Source: Streptomyces sp. NBC_01244 (GTDB lineage Bacteria; Actinomycetota; Actinomycetes; Streptomycetales; Streptomycetaceae). From it: 64,000 bases of DNA. The stretch is from positions 7,626,001 through 7,690,000 of the forward strand of contig NZ_CP108488.1 in the NCBI RefSeq assembly GCF_035987325.1. The letters are read 5' to 3'. Below the pieces are notes generated by a model. It ran no database searches. It saw only the letters and a list, made by a program, of their open reading frames with translations, and was not told the origin of the DNA. Position 1 is the stretch's first letter; each line of letters begins with the position of its first letter. The position numbers and the translations under genes are program-made. Positions 51,277 to 60,509 of the stretch are shown here, one piece after another.

Positions 51277-52548
51277 CTAGCCGCGGTTCTCCCCATCGGC
51301 ACGCCATTCGCCGCCGACGGCCGCGCGCCACACCACGGGGAACCGCTCGGTGGCTTGGCCCTCGACCCAGGTGAGCCGCTCCTGCGGGAGGGCGCGGCGC
51401 TCGTGCGGGCAGGCGTCCAGCACCCGTTGGAGCAGGGTTCGTAGTCGGAGCAGACACATGGGTGAGTTTCGAGCGGCGACGACCACGTCATCGAGGGCGG
51501 CGCGTAGGTAGTCGTTCCAGTCGGGCACGGGGACGATCACCCGGACCACGCCTTCCGTGTCGCGGACCTGTCCGACGTCGAGATCTTGGGTTGCCAGGCG
51601 CAGCAGGGTGTCCTCGATGTGGTCGATGGCCTGGACCGCGGTGGCGGGGTCATTGACCGCTGGTGAGAGAGCGCGCAAGGCGATGTCGGCGAGCAGGCGC
51701 AGGGCCAGTCCCGGGTCCTGGTCGAAGGAGCGCTCGGCGCCCGGGAGGAGCGCGGCCAGGACCGCATCGTCGGGCAAGTCGCCGCCGTGGACGCGGGCCA
51801 CGGGCAGTTGCCGGACGAGGGGGTGCCCCGGTGGCTGGGTGAGGACGACGACACTGTCGTGCTGGTGGGCCTTCTCCACCAGTCGGGAGACATCGATCTG
51901 CTGAAGCAGCGTGCCGGCATGCGGCCACCGCACCACGCGCCCCGGACCGGCCGGTGAAAAGTTCTGGCGGGCCGTGCTGTCGTGGGGCTTTGCGTAGAGG
52001 CTGTCGAAAACCTGATGGCCCCGGTTTGCGATGGCTTCCAGGGAGGAGGAGAGCTGGATCCAGCTGAACGCCCTGACCTGGAGGGATCGCATGAGCGCCA
52101 GGGTCGCCAGGGCCAGCACCATGGCCAGGACCGGTACTGCCACCGAGACGCGGTCGCGGGTGCCGACGGCCAGTGCGGCGGTGACGCAGAAGATGAAGGC
52201 GCCGATGGCGACGGCGAAGGTCCGCCATACCAGCGGGTCGTCGCGGAAGAGTCCGAGACGCGGGCTCAAAGTGGTGGACGCCCACTGCACGACCAGGAAC
52301 AACAGCGAGAAGATGATGCTGACCAGGCTGATCACGCCGAAGCCGATGGTGAACAGGAGGTTGATCACGGGCCCTGAGTCTGTCAGCGGGCCATATTCAA
52401 TCGAGGGAGCAGCGAGGCCGGCGAGCAGGCCCGCCCCCATGCAGACAGCCTGCGCCAGGTCACTTCGGAGCGTGCGGCGCGGGCGATGGAACAACCCCAC
52501 GGGGCTGTTGGGGTGCTTGCGGGCAGGCGGCGCTGACCGGTCGGCCAC
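51277..52548 (-). CDS. DUF2254 membrane protein
   Basis: 423 residues. Four N-terminal spans (INLLFTIGFGVISLVSIIFS, FAVAIGAFIFCVTAALAVGT, VPVLAMVLALATLALM) and a soluble part with ALRALSPAVNDPATAVQAID, the most conserved DUF2254 motif. Function unassigned. GTG start with GAGGGA upstream. Confidence 0.9.
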   Translation of the reverse strand: MADRSAPPARKHPNSPVGLFHRPRRTLRSDLAQAVCMGAGLLAGLAAPSIEYGPLTDSGPVINLLFTIGFGVISLVSIIFSLLFLVVQWASTTLSPRLGLFRDDPLVWRTFAVAIGAFIFCVTAALAVGTRDRVSVAVPVLAMVLALATLALMRSLQVRAFSWIQLSSSLEAIANRGHQVFDSLYAKPHDSTARQNFSPAGPGRVVRWPHAGTLLQQIDVSRLVEKAHQHDSVVVLTQPPGHPLVRQLPVARVHGGDLPDDAVLAALLPGAERSFDQDPGLALRLLADIALRALSPAVNDPATAVQAIDHIEDTLLRLATQDLDVGQVRDTEGVVRVIVPVPDWNDYLRAALDDVVVAARNSPMCLLRLRTLLQRVLDACPHERRALPQERLTWVEGQATERFPVVWRAAVGGEWRADGENRG

Positions 52549-52609
52549 GACATGTCCCTCTCTGCCCGTCGGCGTACCCCCGTACTCCGAAGGGGCCGAC
52601 CGGCTTAGG

Positions 52610-53038
52610 TCAGGCGAGAAGCTTCGCCTTGGCCTGGTCGTACTCCTCCGCGCTGATGTCGCCCTTGTTCTTGAGGTCTGCCAGGCGTGCCAGGCCGTCC
52701 ACGTGGCTGCTGCCGGAGCCGGCCGCCTCCTGCACGTACTTCCGAAACGCCGCTTCCCGCTCGCCGGCCTCCTCGACGTCCCGGCTGCCCATGGTGCGGC
52801 CCCGGACGATGAGGTAGATGAACACGCCCACGTACGGCAGGACGATGACGAGGATCAGCCACAGGGTCTTCGCCCACCCGCTCAGGGAGTGGTCCCGAAA
52901 GATGTCAGTGATCACCTTGAAGAGCAGGAAGAACCACATCATCCAGAGGAAGAAATACATCATCGTGAGGAAGACGTTCAGTAGCGGATAGTCGTCCACG
53001 TGGCCGCTCCGTTCAGGTGTGTTTTCCCCTTCAGTCAT
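52610..53038 (-). CDS. PLDc_N/SHOCT-domain membrane protein
   Basis: 142 residues: two spans (NVFLTMMYFFLWMMWFFLLF, TLWLILVIVLPYVGVFIYLI) in the PLDc_N pattern, then a C-terminal SHOCT segment (LARLADLKNKGDISAEEYDQ, AKAKLL). ATG at 53038 chosen because the membrane domain follows it directly. Often a stress or envelope accessory protein. Confidence 0.88.
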   Translation of the reverse strand: MTEGENTPERSGHVDDYPLLNVFLTMMYFFLWMMWFFLLFKVITDIFRDHSLSGWAKTLWLILVIVLPYVGVFIYLIVRGRTMGSRDVEEAGEREAAFRKYVQEAAGSGSSHVDGLARLADLKNKGDISAEEYDQAKAKLLA

Positions 53039-53178
53039 ACCTCCGCCCTCCCCCCGCCGCATCCGCTGATCGAATCCGAGGAGCGGACGGAGTCGGCGGA
53101 TCTGCACCACCGGATCGCGGAGCTGGAGGGCGCCGGGAGACAGCGTCGGCATGGAAGCGAGAAGGAGCCGCGGCCCTC

Positions 53179-53751
53179 ATGAGCACGCCGCAGCGAAGTG
53201 ACCGGGGCCGGTGGCTTCACCCGCACCACATGCGCCTGCTCCTGCCACTCCGGCGTTCAACGGTCGTGGTGGCAGCCACCACCATCGGGTACTTCCTGCT
53301 CCCCTTCGACCGCGGTCTCGACCAGCGCACCGTCACGGTGCTCGTCCTGGGCCTGTTGGGAATCGGCGCACTGCTCGCCCTGCAAGCGGTCAGCGTCATC
53401 CGTTCGCCGCACCGCCATTTGCGTGCGATCGAAGTGCTGACCACTGCCATCCCGATCTTTCTGCTGCTGTTCGCGGCCACATACTTTCTGTACGCACGAG
53501 AGCAAGGAGCCCGCTCCTTTTCGGAACCGCTCAGCAGGACCGACGCCCTGTACTTCACGCTGACCGTCTTCGCCACCGTCGGCTTCTGCGACATCGTGCC
53601 GGTCTCGCAGACGGCTCGGGTGCCGGCGTCGCTCCAAATGGTGGCCGACCTCATCCTGGTAGGCCTGATCGCGAAGGTCATGGTGGGGGCGGTACGGCTC
53701 GGGCTGGAACGGCGTCGGTCCTCATCCGCGCCGGAGGAACGTGCACCGTGA
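53179..53751 (+). CDS. Two-TM potassium-channel-like protein with altered filter
   Basis: 190 residues, about four spans with a pore loop LYFTLTVFATVGFCDIVPVS. The selectivity filter reads TVGFCD where K+ channels have TVGYGD or TVGFGD: the second Gly is Cys. No cytoplasmic RCK domain. Ion selectivity cannot be assumed. ATG 53179; the upstream frame is not membrane-like. Confidence 0.85.
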   Translation: MSTPQRSDRGRWLHPHHMRLLLPLRRSTVVVAATTIGYFLLPFDRGLDQRTVTVLVLGLLGIGALLALQAVSVIRSPHRHLRAIEVLTTAIPIFLLLFAATYFLYAREQGARSFSEPLSRTDALYFTLTVFATVGFCDIVPVSQTARVPASLQMVADLILVGLIAKVMVGAVRLGLERRRSSSAPEERAP

Positions 53752-53844
53752 GCCTCGCATGGCTTGCGTCTGCATACCCTCAGGGCCCTCGGCAGCGAGC
53801 ACCCGCGCGCCCGTTTGCGGTCCTGCGACCGTGGACCACCGCTG

Positions 53845-54485
53845 TCAGGTGAGTTCGTAGAGGCTCCTGCCCGCCAGCCAGAAACCCACCGCCAGCGACA
53901 GGACGACGACGGCCTGGTCCTGGTGGCTCGTGATCGCGTGGAGCAGGGCCTGGAGCCGGGCCTCGGCGCGAGCGGGCCGGAACTTCGCGTACGACTCCAT
54001 CGCCAGAAGACTGGAGGTGGCCAGCAGGCAGTAGAGCATCAGCGTCAGCCAGGTGACCGTGTGGGACAGGTCGGCGTTCATCACGATCGCGCACCCCGCC
54101 GCGACCAGGCCCCACGGCTGGAGCAGGACGGCCATGCCGGCCGCCGACCACCCCGAGGTGTGACGCACTCTCCCCAGCCAGGCCGGGTCTTCCCTGGGAC
54201 GGCTCACCCTTCGCTTCTTGTGCGTGCCGTAGACGATCAGACCGACTCCGATGGCCAGCTTGACGGCGAGGGCGGCGGTCGAGGGAGCGGTGTGCGCCTT
54301 GGGCGGTGATCCGCCGGTGAACAGCAGAACGCAGGAGATCACCAGCACCAGGCACGCGAGCCACCCCAGGATGAAGGCGAGCCCCTTCCGTACGCCACCG
54401 CCGGGGACAGCAGCAGGATCAGGGCCATGCCCGGAAAGGGAATGAGCGTGATGGCCAGGCCGATGAGGATCAGGTCGAGTGTCAT
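53845..54485 (-). pseudogene. GAP/Sap-family exporter with an N-terminal frameshift
   Basis: ATG at 54485 begins LDLILIGLAITLIPFPGMAL, the first span of GAP-family exporters. Near 54405 the frame breaks and the neighbouring frame continues GGGVRKGLAFILGWLACLVL through VVLSLAVGFWLAGRSLYELT to 53845. A single indel would restore a ~210-residue protein. Either recently inactivated or a sequencing error. Confidence 0.65.
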
Positions 54486-54633
54486 GTGTGTGCGCTCTCT
54501 TCACCGATGCGCGACGCCGCGTGCCGTGCGGCCGGATCCGAATGACGGCTGATGAACCCGGCCCGCCTTGCCCCGGCAACCAGCCGGCCCGCCCCAGGGG
54601 AGGCTGGGTTTCGAACGCCCTCCCTGCCCGGCT

Positions 54634-55623
54634 TCATTCGCCCAGCCGTGCGGGCGGGCTCCCCAGGCGGTGGGCCAGGTGCGTTTCCTGCGCGAGAACG
54701 GCACCCACGGTGATGCTGACAGCGACCGCCGCGCAGACCACGATCAGCCACGACAGAAAGGTGAAGACCAGGCCCAGCGACCCGTATTCGGCCAGCGTTC
54801 GGTTGAGCGCCGCCGGCATGTAGAACTGGGCCCCGACGGACAGTGCGGTGACCGCGAACGCCGTGAGCACGGCACCGGGCAGCAGCGGAGGCCAGCGGAC
54901 GGCGCCTCCCAGTAGCAGGTGCTGGCTCCACCACCACAAGGCTGTCTGGCACAGCAACGTGAGGGGAACACCCAACCACAGCCCGGTACCGAAACCGTCA
55001 CGCAGCGGAGCCTGCACCACCAGGACAGCCAGCCATACGACAATCCAGACGAACCAACGCCACGGGGCGACTTTCATTCCCCCTTTGGGAATCGCCCACG
55101 CACGCCTGCACAACCGCTGCATCGCACGGCTCACCGCCGTGGCGGAAAGCACCACCATCAAGGACCCGACGACACCGGTGGCCTCCTGCAAGGACTCGGT
55201 GCCCGACTGGTACACCTGCTCCAGTTGGTCGTTCGCGGCACCCTCGAGCCCGAAGACGGCGCGCACGGAACTGAGGAGCTGGTTCTGCACGCCCTGTGGT
55301 GCGAAGGAACCGAACACGAAGAGGAGCGGGATCGCGGTCAGGAAACACTGGGCTGCCAGCCGGGTGGCGGCGTCCAGGATGTTCACCGAAAGCATCCGAG
55401 CGGTCAGATGCGTGATCACGGGGAAGCGGACTTCGGCACCGCGCTGCAGCCGCCGTGCGGTCACCGTCACGTCACGGGACTTTGCGCGCCACCAAGACGA
55501 CCGAAGGGCAGCACTCCGACCGGAAGCGTCCGCCGTGTGGTCTTGCGCCGCGACGTCCTTGTCCGTCGCGTCCGCCGCGTCCGGCCCGTCCACGCGACGG
55601 TTGCCGGACTCCCCATCCCCCAT
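54634..55623 (-). CDS. YihY/BrkB-family membrane protein
   Basis: 329 residues: a cytoplasmic N-terminus of ~75 residues, then six spans with family segments NILDAATRLAAQCFLTAIPL, VVLSATAVSRAMQRLCRRAW and SLGLVFTFLSWLIVVCAAVA. Earlier called ribonuclease BN, but this family is a membrane protein of unknown role. The only intact one of three YihY-like sequences in the window. Confidence 0.88.
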   Translation of the reverse strand: MGDGESGNRRVDGPDAADATDKDVAAQDHTADASGRSAALRSSWWRAKSRDVTVTARRLQRGAEVRFPVITHLTARMLSVNILDAATRLAAQCFLTAIPLLFVFGSFAPQGVQNQLLSSVRAVFGLEGAANDQLEQVYQSGTESLQEATGVVGSLMVVLSATAVSRAMQRLCRRAWAIPKGGMKVAPWRWFVWIVVWLAVLVVQAPLRDGFGTGLWLGVPLTLLCQTALWWWSQHLLLGGAVRWPPLLPGAVLTAFAVTALSVGAQFYMPAALNRTLAEYGSLGLVFTFLSWLIVVCAAVAVSITVGAVLAQETHLAHRLGSPPARLGE

Positions 55624-55920
55624 CAGGAAGGGCGCGGCGTGCCAGTGTCGAGAGGTGTGCCGCTCACACTCATCGGCGTTCCTCCAGAAGTCGACATGGT
55701 GCAGATCCTTCCCTCATACAGGGTGCGGGACTGCGCCCTGGTCAGCACCTCGGGATCTCGCCGGGCCAGAGGCACGCCGCTTTAGACCGTCCGGCGGCAT
55801 CCCGCCGCCCGAGCGCGTCGCTGCCCGTGGGCGGGGGAGGGCTGGGGCACGGTGAGGGGAGCTGCCCGCCTCCCCGCTCTGTTGGCCTTGCCCCCTACTA
55901 CACGACCCGAGGATCCACTG

Positions 55921-56853
55921 ATGAGTCATCCAGTGCTCCCGTCCTGGCGTGACGGAGAGACCCGCACGGCTCTGCTGCGCTTCGTCGAGGCCGTGACGAC
56001 CGCCGGGGAGCACTTCCTGGAGCCTCCCGACCGGGTCGCCGTCTTCGACAACGACGGCACGCTCTGGCCGGAGAGGCCGATGCCCGTACAACTGCACTAC
56101 CTCACCGAGCGGTGGCGGCAGATGGCGCAGGCCGATCCCGCATTGGCGGACCGTGAACCGTACGCTTCCGTGCTCGCAGGCGATCCGGCGTGGATCGCCT
56201 CGGTGGTCGCGGACCACTACGCAGGGGACGACACCCGGTTGCCCGTCCTCGCCGAGGCGGTGATCGCCACGCAGCGGGGCCTGGACACCGACGCGGTGGC
56301 CATGATGATGCGGGAATTCTTCCGTACCACCCGCCATCCGGTCCTGCGGCGTCCCTATCCGGCGTGCGCGTACCAGCCGATGCTGGAACTTCTGGCCTAC
56401 CTGAGGGACAGAGAATTCGCCACCGTGATCGTCTCCGGCGGCGGGCGTGACTTCATGCGGGTCATCGCAGCCGAGGTGTATGGCGTTCGGCCCGAGCAGG
56501 TCATCGGGTCCACGGCCGATGCGAGCTGGTCCGACACCCAGCGGACCGTCGTATACGGCGACGCCATCCGCGTGCTGGACGACGGCCCGGAGAAACCGGT
56601 GCAGATCTGGAGCCGATTGGGCCGCCATCCGGTGCTCGCCTGCGGAAACTCCAACGGGGACATCGAAATGCTCACCTACGCCGCCTCGGCGCCCCACGGC
56701 CTGGCCCTCCTCATCCACCACGACGACGGAACCCGGGACGACATCCCCTACGACGCCGGCGCCGAGCGGGCCCTGGCCGAGGCTGAGCGGCAGGCGTGGC
56801 TGACCGTCAGTGTCAGGGAGGACTGGGCCCGGGTCTACCCCGACGCTCCCTGA
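55921..56853 (+). CDS. HAD-superfamily hydrolase
   Basis: 310 residues. Motif I VFDNDGTLWPE (nucleophile Asp), motif II VIVSGGGRDF, and motif IV CGNSNGDIEML. The cap region between is helical. Phosphatase-like; in related genomes such proteins are annotated as phosphoserine-phosphatase-like. GAGGAT precedes the ATG at 55921. Confidence 0.9.
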   Translation: MSHPVLPSWRDGETRTALLRFVEAVTTAGEHFLEPPDRVAVFDNDGTLWPERPMPVQLHYLTERWRQMAQADPALADREPYASVLAGDPAWIASVVADHYAGDDTRLPVLAEAVIATQRGLDTDAVAMMMREFFRTTRHPVLRRPYPACAYQPMLELLAYLRDREFATVIVSGGGRDFMRVIAAEVYGVRPEQVIGSTADASWSDTQRTVVYGDAIRVLDDGPEKPVQIWSRLGRHPVLACGNSNGDIEMLTYAASAPHGLALLIHHDDGTRDDIPYDAGAERALAEAERQAWLTVSVREDWARVYPDAP

Positions 56854-56913
56854 ACGGAACGGGGAAACGGCGGGGCAAAGAGCACGGGACAGGGTCCCCA
56901 AGAGCTCCCCCAC

Positions 56914-58245
56914 CTACAGCCGGCTTCCGGAATCCGCAGCCTCAGCCGGCTCCCCCCTCCGGGACACAGCACCGTCCGATGCGAGGAACTCGACGACGGC
57001 CAGCGCCGCGAGCGCGGCGAGGGCCAGCCAGACGGTGACCATGCCGGTCGGGTGGTCCCATACCGCGAAGACCACGGCGGCAAGTACCACCACGCCCCAG
57101 TTCAGCCGGGTCTTGCGGCGGTGGACCCAGCTACCGACCGGGCCGGTCGACAAGCCCGAGGCTCCCCTCACGGCGCCGATCCCGGAGCGCCACATCCGCC
57201 GCGCCCTGACGGCTCGCCCGCCGGAGCCGCTGAGCCAGGCGCCCACGGCCACGATCACGCCCAGCGTGACGACCGTACGGACGCTGGTGCGCAGGAAGCG
57301 GACGAGCGCGTCGTAGACCGAGCCCGCCGCCGCGGGACTGACCGACGCGGGCAGGGCGTCCAGGTAGAACGTACGGAAAACGTGCAGCCCGATGCCCAGG
57401 AGGCCGACGGCGACCGCTACGGCCAGCGCGGCGGTGACCAGGGCCCGGCGTCGGCGTGCGGCGAGCAGTACGCCGCCGGCGGCGAGGACGACCGTGATGA
57501 CCGGCAGCCAGGCGCCCATGAGTTGCAGGAGCCGGAAGCCGGTCCTGGCCTTGCCGATCTGGTCGGAGGTCATGACCGTGAAGTCGGTGTGCACCTCGGG
57601 GATCTTCGAGGCGACCGTCAGTCCGCTGTCGACGAGCCGTTGTTTGACCTGCTCCACAACGGGGGCGAGATCGATCGTGACCGTGTCCCCCTTCAGCTCG
57701 ACCGCGCCGCCCCCGCTGCCGGTCAGCGCCTTGTCCACGGTCTGGTGGGCCCGGCGGTTGAGTTCCGTCCAGAGCGTGGCGAAGGCGTCGCTCGCCACGA
57801 ACTTCGACGTCACCGATTCGACCAGCCCTCGTAGTCCGCTCGTCAGGGGGCCGTCGAGCCTGCCGAGCAGGGCTTCGAGCCGGGGGCGGTCGTCGGGGGC
57901 CACCTGCTCCAGCAGGAGCGGCACGTCCACGTGCTCCATGACCGCGTTGGCGACCCGGTTCGTCACGCCGGCCTGTACGTCGGGATCGGAGGCGAGGGGC
58001 TGGACGGTGGCCACATAGCGGTCGGTGTCCCCGACGATGTCGCTCGTCCAGACGGCGACCACACTCAGCGGAGCCAGGATCGCCGCGATCGTGATCAGCA
58101 CCACGGCGAGGAACGAACGCGCGCGGTGCTTCCCGGGTTTGGGTCCTTGGGCTTCCAGCGTGCCCACGCGGCGACGCAGTTCGGACAGCTCGGCTCTCTC
58201 GCCCTCGGACAGCGCTCCGTTCCCGACGTCATCGGCCTGACTCAT
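56914..58245 (-). CDS. Integral membrane protein with large extracytoplasmic domain
   Basis: 443 residues: short coiled N-terminus, a first span (SFLAVVLITIAAILAPLSVV), a ~200-residue outside domain (TDRYVATVQPLASDPDVQAG, LELKGDTVTIDLAPVV-like VELKGDTVTIDLAPVVEQVK), then several spans. Common in Streptomyces; function unknown. Divergent from the PAS-GAF regulator. Confidence 0.82.
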   Translation of the reverse strand: MSQADDVGNGALSEGERAELSELRRRVGTLEAQGPKPGKHRARSFLAVVLITIAAILAPLSVVAVWTSDIVGDTDRYVATVQPLASDPDVQAGVTNRVANAVMEHVDVPLLLEQVAPDDRPRLEALLGRLDGPLTSGLRGLVESVTSKFVASDAFATLWTELNRRAHQTVDKALTGSGGGAVELKGDTVTIDLAPVVEQVKQRLVDSGLTVASKIPEVHTDFTVMTSDQIGKARTGFRLLQLMGAWLPVITVVLAAGGVLLAARRRRALVTAALAVAVAVGLLGIGLHVFRTFYLDALPASVSPAAAGSVYDALVRFLRTSVRTVVTLGVIVAVGAWLSGSGGRAVRARRMWRSGIGAVRGASGLSTGPVGSWVHRRKTRLNWGVVVLAAVVFAVWDHPTGMVTVWLALAALAALAVVEFLASDGAVSRRGEPAEAADSGSRL

Positions 58246-58427
58246 GGCGCGCCCTCGCCTCTCCCACTTTCGGATCCAGGGCTTCAGCTAAATCCACTGT
58301 CGTGGACACCGCCATTCGGCGTCGGTCCGGCACGGGGCCCGTAGCCGCCCCGGCGGGATGCGGGTCCCCGGCCGCCGTGCGAGGATCCGAAACGGAACAT
58401 CCCCGCATCCGGGAAGGCGAGGTGGAC

Positions 58428-60422
58428 ATGTCCTCCCCCCAGCCGTCCGATGCGGATGACATTCCCCTGCACGGGCTGGACGAGGCCGTACTGGATGCCG
58501 TCTTCACCCAATCGGCGGTCGGGCTGCACGTCCTGGACCCGGACCTGTGCGTCGTACGCGTGAACACCGTGGCCGCCGGGATGCGGGGCGTCACACAGGA
58601 CCAGGTCGTCGGCATGCCCGTGTCCGAGGCGTACGCGCCGTTCGCGGCCGACCTGGACGAGGACGCCCTGCGCGACGTGCTGTCCACGGGGATCCCGAGG
58701 CGAGACGTCCTCGTCCGGGGACGGCCGCCGTCCGATCCCGGCCGGGAACACGTTTTCTCGACCTCCACGTTCCGGCTGACGGATCGCGGGGGCCGGCCGA
58801 TCGGTGTGGTCACCACTGCGGTCGACGTCACGGAACGGGAACGGGCCGAAGGACGCCTGCGCCTGTTGCACGCCGCGCGGGAGCGCGTGGGCCGGAGTCT
58901 CGACGTGCTGCGCACCGCGAAGGACCTGGTCGAGGTGACGGTGCCGGAATTCGCGCACTCGGTGGTGGTCGCACTGACGGACGACGTGCTGCGCGGTGCG
59001 GATCCGGACCTGTCGGTGCGGACGACGGCGCCGGTCCTGCGCTGCGCTGCCACGGGTGGGCAGGACGGGGCTGCCCACCTTCCGGGCGTCGGCTCCGTAC
59101 TGCTGCCCGGGCTCTTCGGCGAGCACCTGCCGGGCGAGCCGACGGTGCTGCGCACCTCCCCGGAGGGCGCCCCGTCATCCGAGGCCCTCGTGGCGTCCCT
59201 GACCGTACGAGGCAGAGTGCTCGGCGCCGTCGCGTTCCACCGGCCGCCCGGCACCGACCCGTTCGTCTCCGAGGATCTCCCGCTGGCCGCGAGTGTCGCC
59301 GCCCGCACGGCGCTGTGCCTGGAGAACGCCCTGCGGCACTCGCGCGAGCACATCGTCATGACCGCTCTGCAGAGCTGGCCGCGCCGGCAGCCGGAGACGA
59401 CGCACAGCGCGGCGGAGGTCTGCCAACGGCACCGTCCGGAAGGCAGCGGAGCCGGTTCGTGGTGCGACACCATCGCGCTGTCCTCCGCGCGCGTGGCCCT
59501 GGTGGCGGGGCGGGTGGAGCAGTCCGGAGCGAACGCGGTGGCCACGATGAGCCAACTGCGGACGGCCGTGCACACGCTGGCCGCCTTGGATCTGGAGCCG
59601 CACGAACTGCTGGCCCGACTGCATGTGACCGCGCGTCGGCTCGTACGCGAACAGCGCGGGCTTGCTGACGTCGCGGAACCCGCCGCCGGCTGCGTGATCG
59701 CGGTGCACGACCCGGTGAGTGGGCGGCTGGACATCGCCCGGGCGGGGAACTGCCTCGTCGTGACGGTGCGTCCGGACGGTTCCGTGGAACCGGCGCCCGT
59801 TCCGGTCGGACCGTTCCTCGGCGCCGACGGGCCGCCGTTTCCGAGCGCCGCGTACACCCTCCCGGCGGGCAGTACGGTGTGCCTCGCCTCGCGCGGGGCC
59901 GGAGCGCCCGGCCTTCCCGTGGAGCGGCTGACGCAGGCGCTGTCGCATCCGGAGCAGCGCCCCGAGGACATGGCGGACTCCTTGCAGATGCTCCTCGATC
60001 CCGACGACGTGCTTCTGGTGGCCCGGACCCGGCGCCTTCCCGACGAGCAGGTGTCCGCGTGGGATCAGTCGGCGGTCCCGGCGGCCGTGTCCGATGCCCG
60101 TCGCAAGGCCGCCCGCTGCCTGGAGCGGTGGGGAACACCGGTCGACCCGTTCACGGTGGAGCTGGTCGTCAGCGAACTGGTCACCAACGCCATCCGCTAC
60201 GGAGCCGCGCCGATCGCCGTGCGGCTGATCCGGGAGCCGCACCTGCTGACCTGCGAGGTCACGGATGCCTCACTCACGGCCCCGTACCTGAGGCACGCCC
60301 GGGAGGGCGACGAGGGCGGCCGGGGACTCTACATCTGTGCGAACCTCACGGACAGTTGGGGCGTCCGCCACACGGCGGAGGGGAAAACGGTCTGGGCGAG
60401 CGTCCGCCTCCCGGGGCGGTGA
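58428..60422 (+). CDS. PAS-GAF-SpoIIE-like-HATPase regulator with degenerate phosphatase domain
   Basis: About 664 residues. PAS (roughly 20-140; FTQSAVGLHVLDPDLCVVRV), GAF (about 150-310), a PP2C/SpoIIE-like domain (about 320-530; CVIAVHDPVSGRLDIARAGN, DDVLLVART) and a C-terminal anti-sigma-type HATPase (ELVVSELVTNAIRYG N-box, EGGRGLYICA-like GGRGLYICANLTDSWGVR G-box). The Mg-binding residues of active SpoIIE phosphatases (GGDWxD and GDVxGHG) are replaced by AGSWCD and AGRVEQSG, so phosphatase activity is doubtful; the HATPase part looks intact. ATG 58428 follows GAGG; an upstream ATG at 58302 only adds a non-family tail. Presumed partner-switching control of a sigma factor elsewhere. Confidence 0.85.
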   Translation: MSSPQPSDADDIPLHGLDEAVLDAVFTQSAVGLHVLDPDLCVVRVNTVAAGMRGVTQDQVVGMPVSEAYAPFAADLDEDALRDVLSTGIPRRDVLVRGRPPSDPGREHVFSTSTFRLTDRGGRPIGVVTTAVDVTERERAEGRLRLLHAARERVGRSLDVLRTAKDLVEVTVPEFAHSVVVALTDDVLRGADPDLSVRTTAPVLRCAATGGQDGAAHLPGVGSVLLPGLFGEHLPGEPTVLRTSPEGAPSSEALVASLTVRGRVLGAVAFHRPPGTDPFVSEDLPLAASVAARTALCLENALRHSREHIVMTALQSWPRRQPETTHSAAEVCQRHRPEGSGAGSWCDTIALSSARVALVAGRVEQSGANAVATMSQLRTAVHTLAALDLEPHELLARLHVTARRLVREQRGLADVAEPAAGCVIAVHDPVSGRLDIARAGNCLVVTVRPDGSVEPAPVPVGPFLGADGPPFPSAAYTLPAGSTVCLASRGAGAPGLPVERLTQALSHPEQRPEDMADSLQMLLDPDDVLLVARTRRLPDEQVSAWDQSAVPAAVSDARRKAARCLERWGTPVDPFTVELVVSELVTNAIRYGAAPIAVRLIREPHLLTCEVTDASLTAPYLRHAREGDEGGRGLYICANLTDSWGVRHTAEGKTVWASVRLPGR

Positions 60423-60509
60423 TCCGTCCCGGGAGGCGGTGGACGCGATTCGGCCTCAGGTTCGTCCCCGCCTCAGGGTCGGACCCGGGCTCGGCCCCCG
60501 GCCTCGGCC

